From Hofstenia miamia (taxonomy: Eukaryota > Xenacoelomorpha > Acoela > Hofsteniidae): a stretch of 44,118 nucleotides of DNA. The notes beneath the pieces were generated by a model that worked only from the letters and a program-made list of their open reading frames with translations, did no database searches and was not told the DNA's origin. Every line of letters starts with the position of its first letter. Position 1 is the stretch's first letter. A program made the translations under genes and the position numbers. Positions 10,988 through 21,743 of the stretch are shown here, piece by piece. Location: positions 1,989,537 through 2,033,654 of the forward strand of contig CABFPE010000052.1 in NCBI GenBank assembly GCA_900660155.1, read 5' to 3'.

Positions 10988-12214
10988 CAGGGTGATTCTG
11001 ATCTTCCCGCCGTTTTTTCTGGCATGTTTGTTTAAACAAATTTGATTGGGCAAGTGCGCTATTATGTCTGCAAATGTGGGCGTGTGTAAATTTGTCACGT
11101 GATCTTCGCTCACTTTACATATTGTAAGTTTATCACGTGCACTTTGTTCATTACATCATGAATTATAGAGATTTCACAAATAAAGAAATTGCAACAATTG
11201 TTGCATTTTCTGTTTCTTTTGACTATGAGACAAATTCAAAAAAGAGGCTCCTCCTGTTCATACTTTACGAGACTGGAAGAAAAGATTCATGGAAACTTTA
11301 TCCGTTTTGCCTAAGAAGCCCATTGGAGATCATTCTAACAGGAGGCTTTCTGATGAGAAGAAAACTGAGATCATTCAAGCATTTGGCGACAATCGTTGAA
11401 GCTGGAAACAAGTCAATTTTCAATTTGTAGAACTCTTTATTCTAGCCGCATCACTCCATGGAAGTTCACTGTTGTGCAGGAGATTTCCCCAGCAGACTTC
11501 ACGAAACGGAAAAACTTCTGTGAAGGCATTCTAGCCAAGCAGCAAGCCAATGTAAACTTTGCCAAATCTATTTGCTTTAATGACGGAGCTCTTAATCATC
11601 ACAACACCTTCATTTATGCTGCGGAGAACCCACGAGCAGTAATGACAAATCCAATGAAGTCTCCATCTCTAACGGCTTGGGCCATGATTTCAGTTCGTTT
11701 TGGACTAAGATTCCATGTTTCAACTCAAACAATGAATGCTGAGCGTTACAATGAGGTCCTGCAAACGATTGTTGTTCCAACTTTGAAGGAAAGGCTGCAC
11801 AGAACTTTTCGGTAACAACAAGATCTGGCCCCTGCCCATTTTGCGATTTCAGTTCATTCATTTTTGAATGCTGAGTTGCCAGACAGGTGGATTGGTCGGG
11901 GTGGGTTAATTGAATGGCCACCGCGTTCTCCGAAATTGTCTGTCAATGATTTTTGGTTGTGGGGGGATTTAACAAAAGTTGGTTGACTTGTTGGGAAAAA
12001 TGGAACAGCGACAATAGAGAGAGCTTATGTGTCCTTAATAAAAAGATGTGAACTGTGTGTGAAAGCTGGTGGAGGGTATTTTGAACATTTATTATAAGCT
12101 TCGTGTTTTTTAGCTAAATAAAAATGATGGACCTCTTTCTTATCTGTAAAAGTGATGTTTGTATGATACTGTAAAAGTCTCTCAAAAAACGGCGTGAAGA
12201 TCAGAATCACCCTG
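10988..12214 (+). mobile_element. DD41D mariner-type transposon, degenerate
   Basis: A 1227-bp element is flanked by TA and bounded by 31-bp inverted repeats starting CAGGGTGATTCTGATCTTC, with one mismatch between the ends. It holds a + strand transposase in about three frames. An N-terminal part (about 11158-11430) is followed by a catalytic-domain part (about 11470-11815) with NPMKSPSLTAWAMISVRFG. Then QQD is at 11818, followed by PDRWIGRGG, IEWPPRSPKL and VNDFWLWG (11878-11965). From the QQD Asp to the NDFW Asp I count 41 intervening residues, the DD41D spacing of rosa-like families. A Lys replaces the usual Asp of SPDL. Stops and frameshifts make it inactive. The well-kept ends suggest moderate age, and such ends could still be mobilised by a related source. 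Confidence 0.9.
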
Positions 12215-12690
12215 TATGTTTGTAAACTGATATTGTTGGCAATGATGGCACTAAATATGTTGAAAAATGAAAATAGTTTTAAATGCTACTTAAAAATTTC
12301 TAAAATAAATCCTCGTTCTAAGTTAAACACTTTTTTATGAGCATTAAAACCAAATTTAACAACAAGCTACTATCCTAAAAGAGAAATTTAATATATAACA
12401 CTACCCTGAAGTACAGAAAGTCAGCTAACTACATGTAGATTACATGGAATTGTCAAATACACAAAATTCTGAAAATTCACACTTTAGTCCAATTGCTTAA
12501 TTCATTAATTCAGTTACCATTACTTTTAGTACGTAGTTGGATAACATTTTAAAAAATGCCTGAAAATTTTAAATTTAAATTTCTTTTCAATTGATTGAAA
12601 ATCGCAGTACAGTTTGAAATTCAAACAAAAATAAAAAGTTTATAGTCATTTATGATAATATTCAGAGCTTTTTTACTATTGAGTATATGC
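12215..12690. other. No recognised gene
   Basis: AT-rich sequence between a mariner-type element and a possible host exon. Nothing structured is seen. Confidence 0.4.
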
Positions 12691-12696
12691 TATCAT

Positions 12697-12949
12697 TTAT
12701 TCTTGAAGAACAATTGATATGGATTTACAAAATTTTTCTACAAATTTCATGCCGTGATCATTTAGAATCGCGAGATTAATTAATGTGAACATAAACAACG
12801 CTAAATCCAGTATGTTGACTCCAAAGATTGCTCCATAGTGATAGAAAGTCTGATATGAACCCCAATAAATCTGGGATTCCAACGCAACAAAACGATTGGT
12901 AGTAAAACAACAGTTGAGTTCACCAATTCCACACTGAACTGATTGACTC
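12697..12949 (-). CDS. Possible terminal exon, membrane protein
   Basis: An open frame on the - strand ends with a stop at 12697. It can be entered from acceptor-like sites: CTTCTCATAG before 12949 or TCAGTTCAG before 12933. It encodes about 80 residues beginning near QCGIGELNCCF, then QIYWGSYQTFYHYGAIFG, one strong hydrophobic segment (NILDLALFMFTLINLAIL) and a polar tail NDHGMKFVEKFCKSISIVLQ. The Cys-rich start, single membrane span and charged tail look like the end of a real membrane protein rather than random AT-rich code. I do not recognise the family; a tetraspanin-like protein is conceivable but unsupported. Upstream (higher coordinates) the frame runs directly into a transposon end, so any further exons are not visible. 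Confidence 0.35.
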
Positions 12950-12967
12950 CTATGAGAAGTAAACGGG

Positions 12968-13012
12968 ACTAGCGTAGCCAGGATTTGCGTTGGGCCGGGG
13001 GCGGACCATAAT
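12968..13012. mobile_element. Probable hAT-type element end
   Basis: The stretch CTAGCGTAGCCAGGATTTGC followed by a G-rich run (GGGCCGGGGGCGGACC) matches the look of many DNA-transposon termini (TAGCGTAGCCAGGATTT). It could be the 3' end of the hAT relic whose coding fragment lies at 14313-14552 (-). A similar G/C-rich run, GGGGGGGGGCGGCTGCCCGT near 14796-14816, may mark the other side. The pairing is inference. Confidence 0.4.
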
Positions 13013-13189
13013 TTGTTATATTTCAATATAATTTATCATTATTATCATATATCCTGTAATTTTATCCATATACTTTGTTTATGATTTCGAATTTTGAATT
13101 CGTTTAATTTAAAACATAAAATTTGAAATTTCATCCATACTAATTCGATTTTTAAGTACATGTATAAATATACTTATGCATAGTAATAG

Positions 13190-14012
13190 TATATACATGC
13201 ACATTATATTNATGGCGGATTATTATCAGTTTACACTCAGATGTTGTAATATATTAGCTAAAATTACCAGTAAAAACAATTTGATACAAGGAACTGGCCG
13301 AGAAATTAGAGATCAAGTGTCATCCAAAGGGCTCTGCACGAACGGTGCAGAGAGCACTAAAAAAATCTGGGTACAGAAAGAAAAAACCAAAGCCAGTCCC
13401 AAATTTGTCAGAATCGCAGAAAGAATCTAGAGTCGCATTTTGCACCCAAATGAGCGATTATTCTTGGGAGAATGTCTTCATTACGGATGAATGTCTATTC
13501 TATTTGCAAGGAAACATGCTTTTGCACTGGTGCCGGAAAATGAAACTTCAAATCCCGACGTCAAAGTTCTCGCCTTCTGTGATGGTCTGGGGTGCCTTAA
13601 GTTCGAAAGGATTTTATCTGACGACTATTTCGGGCAATGTAGATAGCCGAAAATACTGTTCAATTATCAGTGAGTTTATGCAAACACTTTGTTTCCGGAA
13701 GGATGGGTTCTCCAACAAGATGGAGCAACTCCTCATACTTCAAGGTACACGAGAAATTTCTTTCAAGAGGAAAACTTAGAAGTTTTGCAATGGCCTGCAA
13801 ACTCGCCTGACTTGTCGCCGATTGAGAATATGTGGAAATTTATAAAGGATATAGTGGAAAGAAAGGTACCAACAACCAAAGACGAACCTATCGAAAAAAT
13901 TCAAGCTACAGCAGGCAGAATTTCAAGGGATGTGCAACAAAATTTGTTCAATTCGATACCCAGACAATTAAGTCTCTGCATCTCGGCCTCTTGTGAAACA
14001 ATTGATTATTGA
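13190..14012 (+). mobile_element. Tc1-like DD34E transposase, frameshifted
   Basis: This is a Tc1-like transposase gene in three overlapping frames. The first (about 13260-13330) gives NLIQGTGREIRDQVSS. The second continues with ARTVQRALKKSGYRKKKPKP (about 13338-13395), the end of the paired-type DNA-binding region, then NVFITDECLFYLQG (first catalytic Asp) and SPSVMVWGALSSKGFY, and runs to about 13690. The third, after a single-base shift near 13690, has GWVLQQDGATPHTS (second Asp) and WPANSPDLSPIENMW with catalytic Glu, then a C-terminal tail to 14012. I count 34 residues between Asp and Glu, so DD34E. Only two frame changes and no other obvious stops: a fairly young relic. The N-terminal third is missing or unrecognisable and no inverted ends were found. 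The window has one unresolved base (N) at 13211. Confidence 0.9.
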
Positions 14013-14312
14013 GGGACACCATAAATAGACCACTTTTTTCTGTTTATTTTATATGTTATTCGTGTTTTTGTATTGTCTGTCAACTTTGAGAAATTCAATG
14101 TATAAAATTACTAATGTGTCTAATTTTTTTTGTCGCGTAGTATATAGCAGTCTATATAATGAATGAATGCATTGAAAAGGTGAACAAAAGTATAGTGCAG
14201 TATTCAATATGATGTTAATGCAATAACATGCAAGTATATGATCATTACACAAAAAATGATTAGTAAAACTACAAATGCTGTTCATTTCAAAATTATCTTA
14301 CGATGTTTTTCA

Positions 14313-14552
14313 CTAAATTTGTGATCGAAAATTACCGTCACATTCTTGTGGCTCAATCAAACTGAAGTGACCAGAATCCCGATGACCTCGTAATGCTAAG
14401 CCATTTCGTCCACATTCAATTATGGTCTTTACAACTGGAACAAGTCGGAATCGATTTTCCTTTATTTGTTGCATCCTGCTCGAATCAATTACATTTGTAA
14501 TTTTGAAGTCCTGATTTTTAATTCGCTTCATAAACTCCTCAGCTGAAAGCAT
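14313..14552 (-). mobile_element. hAT-type transposase fragment (DUF4371)
   Basis: A - strand frame of 79 codons contains VVKTIIECGRNGLALRGHRD followed by SG and, further on, DGNFR. This is the conserved core of the DUF4371 region found in hAT-related transposases and ZMYM-type domesticated proteins, where Cys-Gly-Arg-x-Gly-(I/L)-(A/P)-Leu-Arg-Gly-His is typical. Upstream residues (SSRMQQIKENRFRLVP) also fit that family. The frame ends soon after the GNF block, and the rest of the transposase is absent. The neighbouring + strand Tc1-like transposase (13190-14012) lies where the missing part would be expected, so the Tc1 element may have landed in this hAT element. Confidence 0.8.
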
Positions 14553-17500
14553 TATTCATAATAAACGATTTATACAAGTTACAGAAAGTGTACGATTCAG
14601 CATGAAAATATTCTAAGTGTAGGGTAGCTGTCGCCCGCTAATTTCATGATCCACCATGCGCCCGACTACATTTATTTAACAAATTTTGATATTATGAGCG
14701 CCATTTTCAAACAAATGTAATGCTTTCCTTGCTTCGATTCATCATCGATTCATTGAATCACAAGAAGTATACTACTTGCAAAGATCTCGGTTTCGGGGGG
14801 GGGCGGCTGCCCGTCAAATGGTGCTGCCCTATGTGTCTCAGTTTATATTATCTAACTCAATAAAGTTTATTATCCCTATACCTATAATTAAATATGATAT
14901 AATATCATGTAATTGCCTTGCATTCGTGAGAGCCAACAGGCATGACGCATGATTTAACCACTGTGTAATTACATATGTGCTTTGTCAGAATGAGTTGAAA
15001 AGAACAATCCTTAGACATATACTTAACCTAATGCGACTACAATTCAGGGTGATCGAAACTGGAAGTTATTGGTCGCGACCGGGTTTGCCGCTATCATCAC
15101 AATAAAAATGAAGTTAGTTTTGTCATGGCAGAAATTTGAATGTGCACTACTGGTTCTGGTGATGACATAAAAATAATCTAGGTTGGTTTTCATTTAAATT
15201 TTAAATCTAAACAAATCGGCAATGTGCATTGCAAATTGAAGCAAACCAAAGGTTACTATTGTAATGGCTTCATGTGGAATGCCAGTGATTGTCATGTTAA
15301 ACAGCATATATGCCTCTTAGAACTTGTATGCTAATGGTGTTCTCTTTAGTTCATGGGACAGCATGTGAAGGAGTCATTGTTTGACTGATATATCTACAAT
15401 AGGATTGTAGACACTATTTATCTCAGGGCTCAGTTCTAGACGTCCTCGCCTATGCTACTCAAAACCTATTATATTTAAGTTTCAACCCTTGTATTATGTG
15501 GCAACATGCTTCATGAAGATAGCCACTGTAGGAGAGGGGAAGCAGTGTGAAAACCCCATGAAAGAATTATGGGTGTTGATGTATTTTACTACAATCTCAT
15601 CATCAATTTGGTTTGCTACTGCTCAACAAATATATTGTATGACTACAGTTTATTGCATTGGTTTAACTTTGGTTATGCTGATTATTGTATAAATGGCTTT
15701 ATTTTTTATTGATAAAAGTGATTTGTAAGTTAAATTAACTCTGTTGTAAATCCTTTAGGAGGTTTACTGTTAGTCTAATTTATTAAATGAAACTGTAATC
15801 TTTATACAGTCTCTGAACTGGGGTTGATAACATTTTAAGCACATTAACTATAACTCAGTAAATGAGTGTTTACTAGTTTAAATGAGACATTTGAACAGCT
15901 TCAGTAAAAGCTTAAGTTGCTTTGTTTAATAGGAAAGTGAAATTAAACAAAGGTTCTTAAAAATTTGGTAACAATTCAATTACTTTGTAACAATTCTAAA
16001 AATGTTTAAAGCATAATTCAAGGAAGATAGAGAATACAGTCATTTATTATTTCATTGAATCTAAATTAATATTTGTAAATGGACATTCAGTAAGAATGAT
16101 TACCATTACATATAAATATACTTAAGCTAGCATTAACATGTATTTTGCTAAGTTTGTTGTTTGCAAAAATGGGTAATGATAATGCAAGTGATTAAAAAAC
16201 TCCAATACACTTTAAGTTAGAGTTGACACTGAGAATTTGGAAAATATATTACTAACCCCAAATGTCAATAAAGTTAAAGTTAGCATTTATCTAAGATAAT
16301 TTACTTAATATAAAATAAGATAGTGTAACTGAAACGTGATTCTAATTTGCATAGCTAAAACAAAGATGCTATGGAGTGAAAGAATATTCATACAAAATGT
16401 ATCTAAACAAGATACAGATATCAGATAAGATATGTACAATTTAATTGTGTAATTTAGAATAAGTAAATACTGATTAAGTAAAATTTTAGAAAATAATTAA
16501 GAGTAAACTATTTTATTTCCAAGGAGAAAAAGTATTAAGATTTAATTTGCTTAATTTGTATTGAAAAATTAAGAGCTTTTTATCAGCTGCCTAAAGTATC
16601 TTAGACTAACACTATAATGAGGAAGCCAAATTCCTTGTGTCATGAAGAAATACTTCCAACTTGGCGTTTGGAAGTTACTTTAGGCAAAATTCTCAAGCAT
16701 ATGAGTTTTTACATGAAAGGCTTGCTAATCTGTTTAGCTTTCCATGTAGCTGACTTGTTAATTAAGTTTAAAAGTCTTTTATGATATTGTACATTCTGTT
16801 ACTTTAACTATATGTAAAGGTAATCATTACTTGTTGGATATCTAATTGTCATTAGTAAATAAGAAATATAAATTACTTACAAAATATATTTAATTCAAAT
16901 ATGTAAAGTATATTTTGTTATCTTTCACTTATTAAGCTCTTATGCTTGTTGAATTACTAAATTAAAATATATAATTGAAGTTGTTGAATTCTTGATCATT
17001 AAATTTTCTTTGACCTTCATTTTATCTATAAAGTGTTAAGTGACTTCTTATCCAAAATAAACTTTAATAAACATTAGATAGCCTCTGAGTCTGTTTGAAA
17101 GACTGCATAAAAATCTTCTTTTTAACTCATGTTTTTTAATTGCTAAGTAAACTGAAAATCTTAGGGAATAGGTATCACATAAACAAAACAAAAACATATC
17201 ACAAACTCAGTTGTAGGTAAATTTATAATGTAGTAAAGGCTAACATTAGAAATATCAAACTGAAAGCTAAGACTTGTACTAACTTAGTAGGGATCACATA
17301 TGTTAAATTGTAAACTCGAAGCTTTATGTTGTTGTGCAGAGTCTGTTTCTTTTATCTGATGAGTTCTACATGTGGTACTCTTCATCCATGTTGGATAAAT
17401 TCTCAGGCAAATTATACCTTAGGAAACTCATGGACCAAACCCTTAAGAAGAAAAAGAATTTCTGTCATGATTTGTTACTTAAATATCTTAAGACATAATT

Positions 17501-18780
17501 CTATATGTTGAGTTATGAAAAGGATAGAAGAACATCAACAGATCCAGGTATCTATGGACAATTGAAGCCCAACCACAGAGACAGAAAGTAGTGTTACTGA
17601 TTTAAAGAGACAGCTTCTGCAGCATTCTAAATATGACATCATATTTAAACTTAACTTAGTAAAAAGGTTGTTGCTGTAATTGAGAATGTATCTATACTAA
17701 GGTGATAAAATCCATGTACTCTGCAGAAGGTGCAACATGGTGACCACCACTTACAAGCACAATGCCATGTGTAGTAGAAGATATAACAGTAGGCAATAGG
17801 CAAATAATATAGAATCATCAACTCTTCTGATCAGCTGATTCACTAACACTTCATTTAGACACTAATGCAATAAAACATAAACTTAGTAAGAAATAAAGAA
17901 TTTGCCTGATCATGGAATTATAAGTTATAGCAAAGCCATGATATTTTTGGGTCACCACATTTCACAGAGCATGTTGCAGAATCATTTGGTTTCCAAGAGG
18001 ATTAACTTATGTAAACACATATTTTAATTTTGTCTCTGGCCTTTTAGCTAATAATATTGAGAAGACAATTTATATGAAGCCCAATAATTAAGTAATATAA
18101 ATGCATATAAAATAATGAATTATCTGAAATTCATTCTAGGTTATCTAATCTCAGAAGCATAGCATCACACTAAATGTAAGTAATAAACTGTGTTACTTAT
18201 TAATTCTGTTTCTACTGCAATGGAAGCAAGACCTCTACATATACTTCAGAAAATACCATAGTTGTGCATGCTTATTGAAATTTAATAATTTTAATTTCAT
18301 TTTTCTGCATTTTGTGCTTAATTGTGTGTTGACAGTTGAATATTATCACAAAAATTCTCTGCAATTTCAATGTATTTATTAATAATTTAATGTTGTTGAA
18401 TTTCATGTAATTGGAAGCATTTCAAAAGAATTGAAATCACAAAGCATTTTCCAAATTTGCTATTTATATATTTATATAAATACAAATAGAAATAGATTGA
18501 TTTACTTAAATACAAATTAAAATACTGAGTTTCAATTAGTACTATTGAGATATTTGAATTTCCACTAAAATAAAAATTCTTCATGTCATCTGATCAATTG
18601 GAATTTCATTATGCAGGATAAATATATTTAGCTTATGGCAATATAAGAATATACTCAAGAATATATGTATTTCATAGTTTTAGCATCTTCAATATAAGCA
18701 TATACTTGCTTGTTTGCAGTAACTAAAACAGTTAAATAATAAAATCTCCCTCTAATATTTCTAACATTAAATTGAATGAT
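14553..18780. other. Gene desert, low CpG
   Basis: The first part (14590-14850) has G/C-rich patches that look like decayed element ends (TAGCTGTCGCCCGC, GGGGGCGGCTGCCCGT). After about 15480 the sequence is smoothly AT-rich with very few CG dinucleotides and no recognisable transposon blocks. Short open frames at 15489-15692 and 17326-17511 show no domain. An old, unconstrained or regulatory stretch are both possible. Confidence 0.35.
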
Positions 18781-18785
18781 TACAG

Positions 18786-18861
18786 TTGCCTCATTGGACA
18801 CCCTGAGTGCTACCACAATGCAGAAACTGTTTGTAAACTATGCAGTTTTTGTGGTAACTGA
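18786..18861 (+). CDS. Possible Cys-rich terminal mini-exon
   Basis: After an acceptor-like GAATGATTACAG, an open stretch reads CLIGHPECYHNAETVCKLCS then FCGN and a TGA. This has five cysteines in 24 residues with spacing C-x6-C-x7-C-x2-C-x2-C. Such density is unusual in AT-rich noncoding DNA and would suit the last exon of a secreted or extracellular Cys-rich protein. No upstream exon was recognised and the family is unknown. Chance cannot be excluded. Confidence 0.2.
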
Positions 18862-19750
18862 ATGAAGTCTTTCATTTCAAAAATTGTTTTGACTTTTACA
18901 TAGCTATGTAGGACAAACAAAAACACAATTTTTTTGTAAATTACAAAATTTCTTTTTTTATCTCTTCTATTTCATGTGAATAGTTTTAAATAATATTGTT
19001 CTAGTGTGCATCTGAGAACCATAGTTGCTAACCCTAATTTAAGTGATAAACTAATAATAATATTGAATATTGAGTAGTTCATTGTAATGCTTCCTTTTTT
19101 AGAGAATGCTTTTGATTATACCAGCAGCCTAGTTATGATTCTTAAAAGGAATACATTAATAACATGAGTTTACAGAGGTAGAATTTTGAAAATTTTTAGT
19201 AAAACAATTGAAATTTGGGTTATCCCATTATGGTACTCATATCATAATTATAAGGCAAAAGCACTGCAATAAACAATGTCATCCACAATCAATTTTTCAA
19301 TTTATTTAGTGATTAAGGTTATCAAAGACAATATATATCAAAAACCTTTATTCTTTATGCATGCTTAATTCATTTTTAACTTTGGTAATATAGTATTTTT
19401 GAAACTTTAATTTACTGTGCAAGTAAATAAATGACTCTGATTAAACATGCCTGTATATTTATTAAAGTACTATTGAGTAAAATCTATTTTAGACAACAAC
19501 AAATTATCACAACATAATATTAAAATATTCCAAAAGTTTTATAAAACTTTTGAATATAATTGAAAAATTTGTGCTAACATAGCTTTTTAATAAAATTTTT
19601 AAATTGAATAAATTTTAATCAGCAAAAATCTGAGTTATCTAGCAATCATGCATGATTTGCAGAAGTTTATCAGAAATACATGGTACATCATAACAATACA
19701 TTGAAAATGTACTAAATAACTGCTTTAAATTCATTTTAAGCTACTTGGAT
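18862..19750. other. No recognised gene
   Basis: AT-rich intergenic sequence downstream of the GPCR pseudogene (which reads leftwards). No signature is seen. Confidence 0.4.
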
Positions 19751-19832
19751 TTAGATAAAATCTTTAAAAATGTTTTCCTAAACATTGAGCCACAAATCAT
19801 GTGCAGAATAAGTTCATTGATGAATTGATTTC

Positions 19833-19966
19833 CATCAATGATTCTGTATCTGATCAACTAATATACGAATTGCATGGTCATGCATAGAGTTAGCATTTTC
19901 ATCAATGATTCTGTATCTGATCAACTAATATACGAATTGCATGGTCATGCATAGAGTTAGCAGTGC
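19833..19966. repeat. 67-bp tandem duplication
   Basis: Two near-identical copies of a 67-bp unit (about 19833-19899 and 19900-19966) beginning CATCAATGATTCTGTATCTG. It lies within exon 2 of the GPCR pseudogene and duplicates the segment coding for the loop before TM7. 67 is not a multiple of three, so it shifts the frame. Confidence 0.95.
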
Positions 19967-20605
19967 AATTTACATCTACAGAATTGAGAACTACACTTAA
20001 TAAAATTAAGATGCAAAATACAATGCTATTAACTAACAACATTAATGTTAATTTTCTCTCAGTGGAATCACTGTGTTTTCTAATATTGAGTGAGTAAATA
20101 AAATAGCCATTGGAGAAAAACAAAATTATAAGGGTATCACAAATGCAAAAAACTTATCTGAAAATGAGCATACCAAAATAAAAACAATGCACTTGCTTTC
20201 AAATCACAAGTAGAATTGTGAATCCTAAATATTTGGTGAGCATATACCATAGCCAATTATAATGATGCAGACTCTAATTTTTCTAGCTAGTTTTGGTTTT
20301 CCATGAGTTCTGTACAATAGTGGAAATTTTATTCCTATCACTCTATCCAGAGAGAGACAAGTCACATGTAGCACTGCTGAAATTGTACGTCCCCAACAAT
20401 GAAAATTCTGCACCTAAAAATTCAAAGTTTTAATCAATAATACTGCATTGCATTTTGCAAAAAATGAAAAGTCAGTGATGACAATGTGGAATGACCATCA
20501 TTTCATATGAAAAATGAATGATAATTTAAGAAATACATAGTACATATATTTATATAGTCAATATATTTATAGCAATTGTCTATTTACAATTGAGTTTCAA
20601 ACATT

Positions 20606-20858
20606 ATTTATATATATATAAATATATATTTATATATACATATATATATACATATATATATATATATTTATTTATATATATATACATATATATTTATATA
20701 TACATATTTATATATATATACATATTTATATATATAAACACATATATACATATATATATATACATATATACATATATATACATATATATATACATATATA
20801 CATATATATACATATATACATATATATATACATATATATATATATATAAATATATATG
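20606..20858. repeat. (TA)n / (CATATA)n microsatellite
   Basis: About 250 bp of TA, CATA and TTTA repeats. It lies in the intron of the GPCR pseudogene. Open frames seen here on both strands are artefacts of the repeat. Confidence 0.95.
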
Positions 20859-21612
20859 TATTGGGTTAATTAAAATCAAAAACAATTTGTCTATATCACA
20901 GTCATCGTCAATTTATGAATTGTAATAACAAAAGTTGACAATATATTACAATTTATGTATTAGATAATTTTATTGCTTAAATTTAAATGTTTTGAACTTT
21001 CTTTTTCTTCTTTTATTGTAAATTTGATATCTTCAATTTGAACATTAATTGGCTCACAAAAGCAATGGGCTTCTTCTTTGTTATAAAAGCGAACTCTACC
21101 ATGTCAATTGCTATATTTGCCATCAATTACCTTAAGATGAGCCATTGCCATTCAAATAATTCTTTGATAAATTTCTTTGCTAAATATGAGACGTGTTCAC
21201 GCAGGGTAACTATAATAGTTTCTCTAGAGTATGCTTTGAAATTGGCAATTCTGAATCATTTATGGTTCTAAACATGTATTCTTGGAATGTTTGTAAAAAA
21301 ACTAGGACATTCAAATATACTAAATATATTTCAAATTAGTTTTAACATTCTCAATCTCGAATTTTATGATCTAGTCTAAACTATAATATATTTTTTCAAA
21401 AAAAACCGATTCACATACTTTGCAAAGAACATTGTTAAGATCTCCAATATTAAATTGGAATTGAGTTTCTCCAACACCGGAAAGTCCATCAGAAATAATA
21501 CTTATGCTATCCCAAATTGCTTGACATCTTATCGAAGTTATTGAAGAATTGCAAATATTTATTTTCTCAGCAGTTAGAAAACACAAGATATTTAATACCT
21601 TTTCAAAAGCAC

Positions 21613-21704
21613 AGATGATTAGACTGAGTAGGCTGATGTAGTTCGCTAGTTTGTATTCAGATGATTAGACTGAGTAGGCTGATGTAGTTCGCTAGTTTGT
21701 ATTC
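21613..21704. repeat. 46-bp tandem duplication
   Basis: Two identical 46-bp copies beginning AGATGATTAGACTGAGTAGG, directly adjacent, inside exon 1 of the GPCR pseudogene. Removing one copy would give exon 1 the 279-nt length of the intact paralogues, so this is probably a main inactivating event. Confidence 0.95.
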
Positions 21705-21743
21705 AAAGTAATCTTGGAGCAAGGAATTATTTAATGGTTGCAT

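Larger units (their letters stand above)
19751..21743 (-). pseudogene. Class A GPCR pseudogene (second family member)
   Basis: This is a broken paralogue of GPCR gene 1. Exon 1 runs from the ATG at 21743 to the donor after 21419 (AAA|GTATGT). Exon 2 starts at 20413 after TTTTTAG; the intron is 1005 bp. Exon 1 is 325 nt, exactly 279 plus a 46-bp tandem duplication that shifts the frame inside TM1. The parts either side (MQPLNNSLLQDYFEYKLANY and CFLTAEKINICNSSITSIRC) are about 74% identical to gene 1 by eye. Exon 2 keeps SLDRVIGIKFPLLYRTHGKP but has a stop after CSPNI, further frame changes around ECL2-TM5, an intact TM5-TM6 part (SNGYFIYSL..ERKLTLMLL), a 67-bp tandem duplication after TM6 and a frameshifted TM7. 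It cannot make a receptor. The remaining similarity suggests recent loss of function. Confidence 0.9.

Noticed and set aside
11610-11921. 103-codon frame on the - strand
   Set aside because: Antisense shadow of the DD41D transposase, which reads clearly on +.
13211-13211. Unresolved base N in the transposon region
   Set aside because: An assembly or base-call gap, not a biological signal.
20590-20925. Long open frames on both strands rich in Tyr and Ile
   Set aside because: They are translations of the TA/CATA microsatellite, with no gene-like composition.
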